A stretch of 64,000 nt of DNA from Auricularia sp. M13 (GCA_037042915.1 CM073201.1:558001-622000), one strand, 5' to 3'; positions 32,201 through 43,848 are shown, counted from the stretch's first letter. The notes: generated from the letters alone by a model not told the origin. Numbers and translations: made by a program.

Positions 32201-35200
32201 GCTCGTTCCGTTCCGTTCATTATTGTCGAATTCGCCATTTTGCCGTTGCTGTTTTTTTCTTCTTCTTTTTTGTTCAATCTGGTGTACGTTCCACCTCACC
32301 CGCATCCCGCATCCCCCGCAGTTTCATTCGCCTGCGCGTCAGTTTTCACTGTGCCGGTTGTTTCCCCGTGCGTGGCGCGCGCTGTTTCTCCGAGAGCGTG
32401 ACAGAAGAGGCCCGCCTATCCCGTCGCAGCTGCTCTGTGCCCTGCGGATCGTCGGCATGCACGCACGATCTGGGACGCGGCCCCTGTGATTCCCTCGGCG
32501 TCCATGCGCGCCGGCGTGTGGGTACACGGTGCACTTGTATTATGCGATTCGCGCGTACGTGCACGCCGCTCGATAAGGACGATGGATGTGGTTCCCTTCG
32601 TGTTCCGGTGCCCATCCCATCCCACGCCCTGGCTTCTCGCCTTTCGCCTCTCTCTACCTCGTTCCATGGTCCGCACTCACTGCTTCTGGTGTTATTCTTG
32701 GACTCCTGCAGCGCATTGCACCCTCCGCCTCTTGCTCCCCACCGGATACTACGCAGACAGACATCATCTGGACCCGCCATGGGGGATGACCAACGCTGAC
32801 TCCCCACCCCCGCCATTCCTCTCTTCCTCAGCGTGTTTGTCTTCCTTGCTCGTTCAGCATCCCGCCCGCGAGCGCGAGAATGTGCAATCCGAATGTTGGT
32901 TCGCTGATACGCCCCATGAATGAATGTGTAGCTCGCGCTGGCGACGACGTCCTCGGTGCTCACGCTGCGCCTGACGGCGAGCAACACGTTCTCGAGCAAC
33001 AAGGAGTCCGGCTTGCTCGCGCCTGCCGCCGTGGACGACAAGCCGAGCAGCGCGCCGCCGCGCAAGGTGATGTACTTTGCGGGCGGGAGCGGTATCCCGG
33101 AGATCAAGACTATCTTGTCTGGTGCGTTTGGTCTTTTGTTGAGGTTCCTTACGATACACATGTTGATGGTGGGCGGCGCGCAGGCTTTGTGATCCATGGA
33201 TATTTGGGCGGGCGCACGCTGTTCACCAAGGCCGTCGGACTGACGCTCAGCGTTGCCAGCGGGCTGTCGCTCGGCAAGGAGGGCCCGTTCGTCCATATTG
33301 CCAGCTGTGTGGGCAATATCGTCAGCCGGTTCTTTGCCAAGTACGAGACGAACGAAGGTGCGCGCGCTGGAGTCCGGAGTTGGAAGGGAAGACTTATTGA
33401 CACTGCGCCTCCCTAATAGCTAAGCGCAGGGAGATTCTGAGTGCGGCGTGCGCAGCTGGCGTCGCAGTGGCCTTTGGCGCGCCCGTCGGTGGCGTGCTGT
33501 TCAGTCTGGAGGAGGTGTCGTACTTCTTCCCGCCCAAGGTGAGCGGTTTTGAGTACCAAACGAGAGGTGACTTTGCTGAATCTGTGTGCGCCGCGCTAGG
33601 TTATGTGGCGCAGTTTCTTCTGCGCGATGATCGCTGCGGGCACGCTCAAGTTCCTCAACCCCTTCGGCACGGGCAAGCTGGTGCTCTTCCAGGTCACTTA
33701 CGACAAGGTGTGCCGGTGGACTTGACCCACGGAAACTGTTGAATGTGGGCTGATAATTTGTGGGATAGGACTGGCACGCGTGGGAGCTCATCCCGTTCCT
33801 TGCGCTTGGTGTCATCGGCGGCGTGTACGGCGCGTACTTCTCCAAACTCAACTACCGCTGGAGCCGCGACGTGCGCAACGCGACCTGGTTGAAGACGCAC
33901 CCCGTCGCTGAGGTCGTGCTGGTCACACTCGCGACGACGCTGCTCAGCTTCCTGAACCCGTTCACGCGCCTGGGCGGGACGGAGCTCGTGTACAACCTGT
34001 TCTCGGAATGCCACACTGGTGAATCGCACGTCGGGCTCTGCGTGCCTGCTGGGGATTTTGCAGGCGTACGCACCATACCTTCTTGACTCTTTTTCTGAGC
34101 TCAATATGTCTTGTAGGCGCGGCATGTCATGCGGAGCATTGGCGTCGCGCTGCTCGTCAAGGGCGTGATGACCATCGTGACGTTTGGCATCAAGCTCCCT
34201 GCGGGTATTTTCATTCCGACGCTTGGCGTCGGCGCGTGCTGTGGACGCATCCTCGGGCTGGCCGTCCAGGCACTGCAGTGGCATGTTGGCGTCAAGGATG
34301 AAGTCATTCCCGGCGTGTATGCCATGGTTGGCGCTGCTGCTGCGCTCAGCGGCGTAACGGTGTGCATCTCTGTTGGTTTCTTGTTGATGCATGTGGCTAA
34401 TTGTAGCCGTATAGAGGACGACGGTGTCGCTCGCGGTCATCATGTTTGAGCTCACAGACACGCTCACCTATGTCATACCCGTCATGCTTTCTGTGCTCGT
34501 CGCCAAGACCGTTGCGGATGCGCTTGAGCCTAAGGGTATCTATGATCTTGTCATCCAGTACGCTTTTTCAGTTCTTGCTCACGTCCTTACTGAGCAAGTT
34601 TCAGGCTGAACCAGCTTCCGTATCTTGATGCTAAACACCAGTACTTGTGGGGAGCAATGAGCGTCGCAGACGTTGTGCGTCCAGTAATGTTCCTCCGCCG
34701 TTCACTACGTGGCTGACCCACGCGCGTAGACCGAGCGCCATGTCGCCACCATTAGGCTGGACGAGGCCAACACTGTGAAGCACCTGATCGACAAGCTGCA
34801 GGCGCTTGTCTCGCATGGCGACAACGACAGCGGGTTCCCAATCGTACGCAAGGATGGGTACGGCCATCGCATGGTCGGCTATATCGGCGTCAACGAGCTC
34901 GAACACGCTCTCTGTATGATGCTCCCTCCCGCCCTTTCTTTTCATCTGATGAGTTGTGCGTAGCCATCGTGGCCGACCAGCCGGACGCGATATGCCACTT
35001 CAGTCGGGACGCCAGCGCGCGTCGCGACGATGCTTACTCCGTCTCGTCGCTCTCGACGACTGGCGCCGGCGCCGGCGGCGGGAAGAACGACCCGTTCGAC
35101 TTCAGCGTGTACATGGACCAGGCTCCGCTTACCGTGCAGACGCACTCGCCGCTCGAGCTCGTGCAGCAGTTGTTTGTCAAGCTCGGCGCGCGCTACCTGG

Positions 35201-35336
35201 TCGTCGTGGATGCCGATGGTTACTGTGCGTCAGCTTAGCCTCTGGTTTCGCATTTGCTTATGTTGTCGTAGATGAGGGCGTGCTAGACAAGAAGGCGTGG
35301 CTGGCGTTCTTGACTGAAATCGAGGGCCAACATTGA
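29205..35336 (+). CDS. CLC-type voltage-gated chloride channel / Cl-/H+ antiporter with CBS domains
   Basis: Seventeen exons encode 951 residues; the first is only 20 nt (29205-29224). A long Ser/Arg-rich cytosolic tail (1-235) leads to helix A ([20 protein letters not shown]), the lumenal cysteine segment ([17 protein letters not shown]) and helix B. The ion-path signatures are intact: GSGIPEIKT (about 386-394), GKEGPFVH with gating Glu430, and GVGACCGR. A glutamate in [10 protein letters not shown] (486 or 487) fits the proton glutamate of exchangers such as yeast Gef1. Two CBS domains follow, the second ending [20 protein letters not shown]. The likely role is chloride/proton exchange in Golgi, vacuole or endosomes, as for Gef1/CLC-3. 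Fifteen introns are about 46-62 nt, but the one at 30466-32931, inside helix B, is 2,466 nt. Exons: 29271-29514, 29569-29683, 29740-30161, 30215-30286, 30337-30465, 32932-33121, 33184-33357, 33420-33538, 33600-33707, 33769-34065, 34117-34359, 34415-34557, 34605-34674, 34730-34913, 34964-35224, 35272-35336. Confidence 0.93.
30466..32931 (+). other. exceptionally long intron of the CLC gene
   Basis: The coding sequence stops at ATC GCG|GTGCGT and resumes at TGTGTAG|CTC GCG, joining YVAYIVIA to [10 protein letters not shown] without a missing residue. The 2,466-nt interior is pyrimidine-rich on the coding strand and has many stops in all frames. A branch-like GCTGAT sits about 30 nt before the acceptor. 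No nested gene, inverted ends or RNA gene was recognised. Confidence 0.85.
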
Positions 35337-35646
35337 ACACCGAACACCGAACACCGAACATGTGGACACTGACGAAGTGCAGCGCTAATGCGCTGGTGGA
35401 CTCGTTTCTTCTCACTCTGTTTTGCGACACTTACTCAGCCAATGCTCGGCAGGATATCTTTCATGCAGTATCTGGATTTGTATATTCGTTCCCTTGGTTA
35501 TGACACATTTCCCCTTCAGTCGATGAGCCCTGAAAAAACTGTTGTTGGCCCTCGGCCTCATCATTGCAAGTGCGGGGAAGTACATTGAAGCTGCTACATC
35601 CCCCAGTACTTTGGAGATACTACAATCTTCAGTGTGAGGTGAGGCA
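35337..35646. other. convergent 3' flanks; three-unit ACACCGA repeat
   Basis: This is the tail-to-tail spacer between the CLC gene and the F-box-like pseudogene. It begins with a short tandem repeat of about 9 nt (GAACACCGAACACCGAAC, 35335-35360). Confidence 0.6.
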
Positions 35647-37240
35647 TTAAGTACCAGCTTTAAGAGCACGATCAATCCGATCCTGAATCGATGCCTCCGA
35701 ACTGGAACTCGTCCATCCTTCTACAAGGAACATGGACAGCGCCGTAGGTTTAATTTCCTGGTCCAGCGCGTTGTCGCGTGCGGCAGATGCTCGGGAGTGA
35801 ATGAGGTCTGTGAAAATGCCCGGGTCGCAATCCTCTGCAAATTTGCAAGAATTTCTAAATTGGATTCCGCTCAAGTGCATGCAGGGCCACGGCACAAGCC
35901 TGTCTTTCGAGCAGAGGGCGCCTTGAAGTGCAAGGAGGTTGTCATTTGTGAAGTCGGTGCACTCCATACGGAGCACTTGCAGTTTGCCCAGCGATGGCAG
36001 AATGTCGAGAAAGACAGCAAACCAAGGGTCGCCGATGTCCGAAATAATGAGTTCCTCGATAGGTGACTTCTCTCCCAAGGCTCGGAGATAACGTAAGCGT
36101 TGGTCAGTCGATGGCGGGTCGCCGTATAACGTTAGGTCGGTCACGGCCGTGAACTCGAAACGGGAAGAGAGCTGTTCGACTGGACAATCATCCTCGACGT
36201 GTAGAAAAAGTTCTTGGACCTGAGCGACTACTTGTCGGGTTTGGTTCGCCCTCTGGTAATCAACGAATGGCATATAGAGGCTCAGGTTAGCCAACCGCGG
36301 TAGACTGCCCAGGACGACGCCTAGAGCATCCGTCTCGTCGGTGCACTCGATATCGTGGATACGCGCGGTCTCCAAGAGCGGGAACGCGATGGGACCGCCG
36401 CGAAAAGCGTTGCGGGCGTAGATATACTTTAGAGCTGGGGCCTTTGGAAGCACCTGCGTGTTTTGTAGAACAGCTTCACTCTTGGGCGAGGGAAATTGAA
36501 TATTTATGCCGGAAAGCTTGGGCGTGGCGGTTGTCACAAGAGCCAGTAGTGGATCCTGTGTTCAGATGGGAGATCTTGATCTGGGCGCGAATGCATATGC
36601 GCACGACACCAGCGATCCGCTCAGCAAGTTCTTCATGGTGTGGTTTGGATTCCCGTAGACGTGTCAAACAAGCGGTGAGCGGCGCCGACCGGGCACGCGA
36701 CAGGTGGGTAGTGAGATAATCCGACCAAGCGTCCGTATTGGTTGGTTTGACAAGATCGAACGACCACTCCACGTGACTCCAGGCGCGTGGATGCGCCAAG
36801 CTTGCCTGCCGCCAGCGACGGCAAACGGCCGCAAGGCGATATGGCTGCTGTTGTCGTTTTCGAACGTAGACGCTTTCCACAGGAAGTGGAGTGTGGCAGT
36901 TGACCTCGTCGATACAGAGCTCGAAGATGCAGGCCAGGATGTCCAGTGGCGTTTTGTGAATAGGGTGAAAAAGAACGCGTTCGCGTGCAACGGATGCAGT
37001 CTGGAAGTCGAGCTGGGACTTGGCCTTCCCAAGATATGTCGAGGAGTCCTCGAGAAGGCCCTTGTACAGGTTGTACTGCTGTTCTATCGCACGGAACTGG
37101 GCTTCCGTTTCCGCGTGTGCTTGCAGGGCCCGCTCGTATTTCGTACGAATAACGTCGAGCGTCAGCTCCTCGTCCTCTATCCGCGCGCGAAGAGCGAGGG
37201 CTTCGAGTCCCTCGGCGTAGCGATTGGGGTCGCGTTGCAT
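35647..37240 (-). pseudogene. F-box-like protein gene copy with a frameshift (paralogue of 39392-40990)
   Basis: The ATG at 37240 opens MQRDPNRYAEG, the same start as the intact paralogue. The first part keeps the N-terminal coiled coil (ARIEDEELTLDVIRTKYERA), the F-box-like segment (HKTPLDILACIFELCID) and AAVCRRWRQASLAHPRAW. Near 36560 the frame slips: against the paralogue, two bases are missing after CTGAACACAG. The rest of the match continues in another frame without further stops for about 290 codons, to the stop at 35647. The slip therefore looks recent. An intron ending at CACAG|GAT could in principle bridge it, but it would drop about 18 conserved residues and the paralogue has no intron there. 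If expressed, the product would be cut to about 250 residues. Confidence 0.75.
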
Positions 37241-37298
37241 GGTGGATGATGGAAAAAAAGAAAGGAGCGCTGAGTTAGAATTCGTGTTATCGACCGGC

Positions 37299-37428
37299 GA
37301 GCGCGCGCGCGTCGAACATCTCGCTGTTGAGGATCCCGGGGATTCGGTTGAGCCATGCACTAACAGAAAATCTTGGAACGCAAATTGATAGAATGGATGA
37401 TTACCCATGAAGCTGAAGGCGTGTAGAG
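37299..37428 (-). pseudogene. relic of the MFS transporter gene (exon 2/intron/exon 3 junction)
   Basis: This stretch matches 41525-41645 in the intact transporter gene. Shared are the block coding for ILNSEMFDAR (with CGAACATCTCGCTGTTGAGG on the plus strand), the remains of the intron, and the CACGCCTTC end of the previous exon. No other part of the transporter is recognisable here. It lies just upstream of the frameshifted F-box-like copy, in the same relative place as the real transporter lies upstream of the intact copy, so both were duplicated as one block. Confidence 0.75.
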
Positions 37429-37806
37429 CGGCGGGAACGAGGTCGACGAACCCGCGACGCCCTTGAGTAAAGTGCCGCTGAACGCGGGCCTGAGTCTGTC
37501 TTAGCACAATACCGCCGGTATATCTGTGCCAATATGGGATTGGACTTCGAACCAGGACAGTGCTAGTCGCCGTTGCATCCTCCGTTGGAAGACAGTAGTT
37601 CCAATTACAGTGCTTCCATGCAGTTCCAGTCCCAAAGTGCTCTGAGATGATTTGTTATATATCATTATTCCTGTCTTGGAGACCGAACCATGAATGAAGT
37701 ACTGCACAACACAGCCAGAGATCGTGGAAACAAACATATCGTATACCTCTGTACACTATCTACCCACGGCGGAGCACACTCCAAGTCTTTCTCCGGCCCA
37801 CCGAGA
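37429..37806. other. intergenic, nothing recognised
   Basis: Spacer between the transporter relic and the 3' end of the F-box/LRR-like gene. No feature was found. Confidence 0.5.
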
Positions 37807-39244
37807 TCATAACGTGCATGTCGACCATCGCGGCCATTCGCTCCTATATCGATACTTGAACGCAATCTTCACTGCCTCCACGGTGGAGCCGTGTCCGAAC
37901 ACGCCAGATTGCGGGTCGCGCGTGTATACCAGGGTCCGGGGCTTGAAGTCCGCGTCGACCCAATTAACGACGATCTCCTGGAGCTCCTTGTTCGCGTTCC
38001 TGGTCAAGAACTCTAGCGGAGGGTTCGGGAGCCAGTCGATGGGTGGCGGGGGAATGACCTGGATCGTGAAGTCGTACACCTCGATCTCGCAGTCCCAGCT
38101 CGGGCAGTCAACAAACTTCGCCGGATCCTGCATCCCGAAAATGAATAGTCAATACAGCAACGCTCGCGCAAGTGCAACGTACCAAGGCGAACCGCTCGAG
38201 GGTCATCGGAAGGTCCATGTACTTCAGGCCGGGGAACTGCGCCACGATCTCGCGCATATCGGGCGGCACGTACTCCCATCGGATTTTCAGGCTCTGCACA
38301 TGCGGCGAGGCGAGCTGAGGCACATATTTACGAAACTCGTCGCGCTCGACACGAAGTGCGAGGCTGCGGATGTGGTGGCCGGCGCTCAAGAGTTCCGCCT
38401 CGCAGGATTCGAGTTCGAGATGCTGGAGGTGCGGCCATACTTTGTCTATATGGGTCACGTAGTGCGGGCCAACTCCCAATCGGACGTGGCGCAGGTTGGG
38501 GAAGGCGGCGGCGACTTCGGGGTACACCGTCACGCCCTCGGGAATGATGAGCGTCGTCACGTTCTCCAGGCGCATGTGCGCGAACTGCGGCTTGCTGATG
38601 ACCGAGGCATACGGGATGTTGAGCTCGACGAGCGTGCGCGCGTGCCGCCGCTCGAGCGCGCCGAACATCTTCGCAATCCATTGCATGCGCTCGGGAACTT
38701 GCATAGAGCCCGTCCACGGCGTGTGGCTCGGCGAGAGGTGCAGGACGGCGAGCGGCGCGCAGGCGTCGAGCAGATCGAGCGCGGTGAAGTCCACATTGGA
38801 AATTGCGAGCCCCATCAAGTGCGATAGCCCCGAGAGGGCGGATAGCAGTCGAGGATGGAAGGCCTGCGCTGAGGAGTCGCCGCAGAAGTCTGCGGGAACG
38901 GAAAGCCCAAGGCGCGTGAGAAAGCGGACGCTCTCGAGCAGCTCCAGGAGCGCCTCCATGTACTCGGGCCATTGCGACGGGCTGACGCCCGCATAGAACG
39001 GGCGCCAGCGCGAGACGGCTTCGGTTATTGAGCGCACATGCGCCGCGAGGCCAGGTGTGCGCCGGATGGTATTTGCGACGCAGAGCAAGTCAGGAAGCGT
39101 TTCGACATAAATGTGCCTGTACAAGCAGGGATAGGATATCGCGCGAAGGTCCCGCGATACCAGGCTCAGAGACCTTAGTTCTGCTGTGTCAAGGAAGTTG
39201 GCGACGATCGCGAGGACGTCAGCATTGAGAACGACGCCAGGCAT
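37807..39244 (-). CDS. F-box/leucine-rich-repeat-like protein
   Basis: Two exons (39244-38183 and 38127-37807; 55-nt intron) encode 460 residues. The N-terminus (about 5-45) fits a degenerate F-box: LNADVLAIVANFLDTAEL, then SLVSRDLRAISYPCLYRHIY. The middle has irregular leucine-rich strands (for example LSGLSHLMGLAISNVDF, MRLENVTTLIIPEG, FPNLRHVRLG, WPHLQHLELESCEAELL), expected to build a curved solenoid. Fungal F-box proteins of this type usually act as substrate receptors of SCF ubiquitin ligases or are orphan members of large expanded families; no substrate can be inferred. The gene sits between two copies of a different F-box-like gene but is not closely similar to them. It appears intact. 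Confidence 0.8.
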
Positions 39245-39391
39245 GAGCAGTTCGCCGGCTAATCCCGGTCCAATGCCGCTGCACCGTTTATTCAGTGGCG
39301 GAGCCGCGCAAAGTCATTGGCGCTAGGAATTACAGTATATCAATATTATAACCTTTGGAAACTACGTGTGCGATTTTATGTGAGTTGCGCA

Positions 39392-40990
39392 TCAAGGGGC
39401 AGTTCTGATAGCGCAATTAATCTTATCCTGAATCGATTCGTCGTCACCGGAACTCTCCCACCCTCCCACGTTGAGCCAGCGTAGCGCCGTAGGCCTATTG
39501 TCCGGGGCTAAAGCATTGTCGCGCGCAGCAGACGCTCGGGATTCAATCATGCCCGTTATTGCAGCCGGGTTGCAATCCGCGGCAAAAGTGCATGAATTCG
39601 GGTCGAAACGAATTGCGAGCAAGTGCGGGCAGGGCCACTTAGCAGACCTGTCCTGCGGGCAGAGCGCGTCCCGTAAGGCGAGGAGGTTGTCATTTGTGAA
39701 CGTGATCCACTCCAGAAATAGGGTCTTCAGGCTGCCTAGCGAGGGCAGGACGTCGAGGAAGACGGCAAAAGAGGGCCCACCGATGTCCGAAATACTGAGC
39801 TCGTTGATAGGCGAGTTCTCTCCCAAGGCACGAAGAAAGCAAATCCGCTCATCGGCCGAAGGTGGATCGCCGTAGAGATTCAGAGAGGTTACGGACGTAA
39901 ACTCGAAGCGAAGAGAGAGTTGTGCGATTGGGCAGTCGTCAAAGATATGCAAGAAGAGTGACTTGATCTGAGGGACCGCAAGTCGGACTGGGTTCGGAGT
40001 TTGATAGGCAACCAACGGCCAATAGAGCCTGAGGGCACTCAACCGCGGCAGCGAGCGCAGCATAATGCTGAGCACATCTTCCTCGTCCGTACATGTGATG
40101 GAGTGTAGATACGCGGTGTCAAGGACTGGGAACGCGACTGGACCGCCGTGAAAGAGATTGGTGGCGGAGATAAACTCCAATGCTGGAGCATTGGGCAGTA
40201 TATGCATATTTCGGAGGACAGTGTCGCTTTGGAGCGACGCCAGCCGACATCGCAGCTTGGTGAGGTACGGCGTGGTGGATCCCAACAGAGGGAGCAGCGA
40301 ATCGCCGATATCCAGACTCCAGATCATAATCTGGGCCCGAACGCATAGGCGCAAGATAGCAGCGACCCGCGGGACAAGTTCTTCGTGGTGTGGTTTCGAT
40401 TCCCCCGTGCGTGTCAGGCAGGCTGTGAGCGGCACTGACCGGGCGTGCGACAAGAGTGTAGCGGCGTAGCCCAACCAGGATACCACATTATTCGGCTTGA
40501 CGAAATCGAATGACAACTCGAAGTGCCTCCAGGCGCGAGGATGAGCAAAGCTTGCTTGCCGCCAGCGACGGCAGACGGCTGCGAGGTGAAACGGTTGCTG
40601 TTGACGATTGCGAATGTCGTCGTCGTCCACGGGCAATTGGTCGTCGCACGGGACATCGTCGATGCAAAGCTCGAAGATGTAGGCGAGAATTTCGAGCGGC
40701 GTTTTGCGGACGGGGTGCAAAAGGACGCGTTCGAGCGCGACGGATGCGGCCTGTGCGACATATCGGGATCTGGCCTTTCCGAGATATTTTGACGAGTCCT
40801 CGAGCAGACCCTTGTATAAGAGGTACTGCTGTTCCGCATCGTGGAATTGGGCCTCCGTTTCCGCATGTGCTTGCTGGGCACGCTCGTAACTTGTACGAAG
40901 AACATCAAGCGCCAGCTCCTCGTCCTCTATCCTCTCACGGAGAGCGGCAGCTTCGGGTCCCTCGGCGTAGCGGTTGGGGTCGCGCTGCAT
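39392..40990 (-). CDS. F-box-like protein, intact paralogue
   Basis: A single exon of 532 residues. A coiled coil covers about 10-70 (RIEDEELALDVLRTSYERAQ, then EQQYLLYKGLLEDSS). The F-box-like core follows (VRKTPLEILAYIFELCIDDV) with AAVCRRWRQASFAHPRAW, a pattern very common in expanded Agaricomycete F-box families. The rest is LRR-like, with repeated short leucine strands (LPRLSALRLYWPL, FTSVTSLNLYGDP, LPSLGSLKTLFLEW). It probably serves as an SCF-type adaptor with unknown target. It shares its start, spacing and most of its sequence with the frameshifted copy at 35647-37240. The absence of introns contrasts with almost every other gene in the window. Confidence 0.82.
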   Translation of the reverse strand: MQRDPNRYAEGPEAAALRERIEDEELALDVLRTSYERAQQAHAETEAQFHDAEQQYLLYKGLLEDSSKYLGKARSRYVAQAASVALERVLLHPVRKTPLEILAYIFELCIDDVPCDDQLPVDDDDIRNRQQQPFHLAAVCRRWRQASFAHPRAWRHFELSFDFVKPNNVVSWLGYAATLLSHARSVPLTACLTRTGESKPHHEELVPRVAAILRLCVRAQIMIWSLDIGDSLLPLLGSTTPYLTKLRCRLASLQSDTVLRNMHILPNAPALEFISATNLFHGGPVAFPVLDTAYLHSITCTDEEDVLSIMLRSLPRLSALRLYWPLVAYQTPNPVRLAVPQIKSLFLHIFDDCPIAQLSLRFEFTSVTSLNLYGDPPSADERICFLRALGENSPINELSISDIGGPSFAVFLDVLPSLGSLKTLFLEWITFTNDNLLALRDALCPQDRSAKWPCPHLLAIRFDPNSCTFAADCNPAAITGMIESRASAARDNALAPDNRPTALRWLNVGGWESSGDDESIQDKINCAIRTAP

Positions 40991-41180
40991 GGATGGTGAA
41001 CGAATGGCGAGACACGCTGACTTTGAATCTGTCGTCGATCCGTGTCGTCGATCGCGAGCTCCGGAGCTCTCCGTTCTGGCCAGTTAGTATGCATCATTTC
41101 GAGCCACAATGGAACTGTTACCTGAGTACTGGCAATAGAGACTTCCAGTGTATTCCTCGAAGTCTACACCATTCCGTGAA

Positions 41181-42918
41181 TTATGCGACTTCACTAACAG
41201 AAATCGCGGCATCTCCTTTTCCCTCTCCAAGTTTCTCTTCCCGAGTGTCGCCATCAAGGGCAAAACCAGGTTTCTCCGTAATACCGAGCAGAACGACTTG
41301 ATTTGCGATAGCGCAGGGACGAATCTCGAATAGCTGATCCATCTGCTCGAGCGGCACGCCCTTCGTTTCGGGGATGAAGAAGTATACGAAGGCAATGCTG
41401 AGCAGCATGAGCGACGCGAAGAAGAAGTAGACGCCGTAGCCCATGGCGAGGAACATCTGCGGGGTAAAGCGGCTGATGACGAAGTTCCAGAACCAGTTGT
41501 TCGCCGCCGCGGACGCCTGGCCGAGCGAGCGCGTGCGCGCATCGAACATCTCGCTGTTGAGGATCCAGGGGATTCCGTTCTGGGCTACGCATCAGCGTGA
41601 ACGCAAAGTGAGAGAATTGGTAATTACCCATGAAGGCGTGTAGAACACTGTCCACAGATAGAAGAAGAATATGGCTGCGATACCGCCGCTGTCGAGTCCG
41701 TCTGCGCCTTTTCCCGACGCTTGCCTCGAGGCTATGTCTGCGAGCTTGATATACGCGCCGATGAACCACATGCACGCCGAGCCACCTGCTGCACCGATCA
41801 TGAGCATCTTTCGACGGCCCACGGTGTCGATGAGGAAGAGCAGCCAGACGAAGGTGATGGCGGTCTTTACCACGCCGAAAATGCCAGTTGTAAGGAATGA
41901 AGCATTCGCACCAGCGAGGCCGATGGAGGCAAAGACTGTAGGTGAGTAATAATTGATCGCGTTGATTCCCGAACCGTTCTGCCAGAGGAAGAGCATCCCG
42001 CCGAGGAAGAATCTCCACTGTATCCGAGGCGACTTTCTGACGACCTGAGAGTATTGCTGTTAGTCGTTATTATTCAGAGTAACGGTCCATTACCTGGAAA
42101 GGTCTCCAGAATCGGTCTGCAACTCCGGCACCATGTCGGTCCAGCGCACATTCGATCAAGTTCACCTCTTCGACGATGTACGGGTCGTCGACGGGCAGGT
42201 TACGAATCCAGCACAAGTTGTCAAGAGCTTCCCTCCGGCGTCCTTTCGCGAGCAGCCATCGTGGCGACTCCTTAATCCATAAAGATCCCAGTAGCAGGAT
42301 TCCAGCAGGGATCAATTGCACAGCGAACGGGATGAGCCACTGCTTGCGCTGTGCATCGGGGACGCTGTTCGCGAGACCATAATTGATCCAGAAGCCAACG
42401 AGGCCGCCAATCTGCCAGCCCGCCTCGTAGATGCCGACCAGTCGCCCGCGTACTGCGGGGGGCGCCAGCTCGGAGATGTAGATGGGCACCATGTTCGAGG
42501 CTGTGCCGACCCCGACGCCGGCGAGCACGCGTCCACCGAGAATGAGGCCTAGGCCGCGCGCGCCGGACGCGCCGAGCATGAGCCCCGCGCCGAGTATGAA
42601 GACGAGAGACGCGAGCTGCAGCGTTGCGCGCCGGCCCCAGAAGAAGCTGCTCGCGTACGCGAAGAGCGCGCCGAAGAACGCGCCGGCCTGGTAGACCGAG
42701 ACGATGTTCGCTTTGACGAGGGCGAGCCGCTCAGGGCTGAGCGCGGCGAAGTTGAACTCGGCTGCGAAGGCGGGCAGCGCGAGCGTCGTGCCGATGAACG
42801 CGCTGTCGTAGCCGATTGTGCAGGAGGCGAACGAGGCGATGATCGCGCAGGCGTAGACGCGCCAGTTGTACACCTGCCGCGGCGTCGGCCTGTCCTCGAC
42901 CACGGAAGGCAAGCCCAT
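41181..42918 (-). CDS. MFS sugar/quinate-type transporter
   Basis: Three exons (42918-42094, 42044-41628, 41579-41181) encode 546 residues with about twelve membrane helices. The sugar-porter marks are in place: FFWGRRATL after helix 2, GRVLAGVGVGTASNMVP, then IYISELAPPAVRG in helices 4-5, KESPRWLLAKGR before the central loop, DTVGRRKML, and PETKGVPLEQMDQLF after helix 12. The N-terminus (VEDRPTPRQVYNWRVYACAI) and IGYDSAFIGTTLALP resemble fungal quinate permeases (QutD/Qa-y type), so uptake of quinate or a related sugar acid by proton symport at the plasma membrane is likely. The substrate is not provable from sequence. It is read away from the PDR transporter gene; no quinate pathway genes are nearby. 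Confidence 0.88.
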
Positions 42919-43848
42919 GGCTCAGAGCGAGACCTACGACGCGGGTGTCGAAAGAAGCGCATGCGACGTGCGGTCCCGCGTGTCGTCCGGTAGAACGAGT
43001 CGCCGATAGCAGCCGTGTGGGGATTGAAAGCGCAGGACTTGAATTAAGCACACTATCTCAGCGTGAAAGATTGCGTGCCCATGAAGTGACATGGTGATGC
43101 TAGGCTTTGAGGCTTGTTGTGAGTCGAAATAGTCTGTCCATGCCGATTTGAGGTCTTGCAGATGGAGAGAGGACAAGCCATGTCTTTGAACCGCAGTTAG
43201 CCGCCCGCATCTGATTCAACGCTGAAACTGTTCATTTTCCCTTCGGAGTGAATGAATCCCAGAGAACGAGTAGGAGGAACATGTTACAGGTGGCTCATTT
43301 TATACTCTCCCTGGCGGTTCGTTGAGAGATGCTCGCATGAGTGAGGATGGTGCAGTGCCTGATGTTTCTCAATGCATGCACATCCACAATGCAGCTATGG
43401 AATTTACGGTGGGTCCATGGCTGGAATGGGGGGGGGTGAGTGATCTCTTAGTAAAGATAATGCCATAATATTCAACGCTCCTGACTGCAAAGGTTGCAAG
43501 AATTATGTCTTGGCGAATGATAGATGAACAAAAAATCTACAATGTTAAGCTCATGTCGATCAGTGTTATCTCAAGGTCATATTGACTCGCATAATTTTCA
43601 GAACTATATGGCACGTGACCTATTCAAGCCGGAAGCATTGCTTGCGGATGCGGGCGCCAATCTTTGCACTCTCATCTCCCGCCCTCGCGTCCCACAGGAA
43701 GCTTTCTTCAAGCAGAGGCCTAGGCTACTGGCGCGCACTCGGTGCTTGTTCCATGTCTACGTGGCATCGTTCCTGGAAGCTGGTCTTAACATCTGGCGAT
43801 ATGCTCGTCGCCGGCCGCCGCAACGCGCGCTCGGAGCTCTCGGGTTTC
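42919..43848. other. divergent intergenic region, transporter side
   Basis: Upstream flank of the MFS transporter. There is a G run near 43428-43437. No gene or obvious TATA box was seen close to the transporter ATG. Confidence 0.5.

Noticed and set aside
32346-33296. 316-codon minus-strand frame
   Set aside because: Half is the antisense shadow of CLC exons and the rest lies in the C/T-rich intron. No domain or plausible splice structure.
37241-37507. N-terminal extension of the frameshifted F-box-like copy
   Set aside because: The extra 89 codons run through the transporter relic. The intact paralogue starts at the MQRDPNRYAEG methionine.
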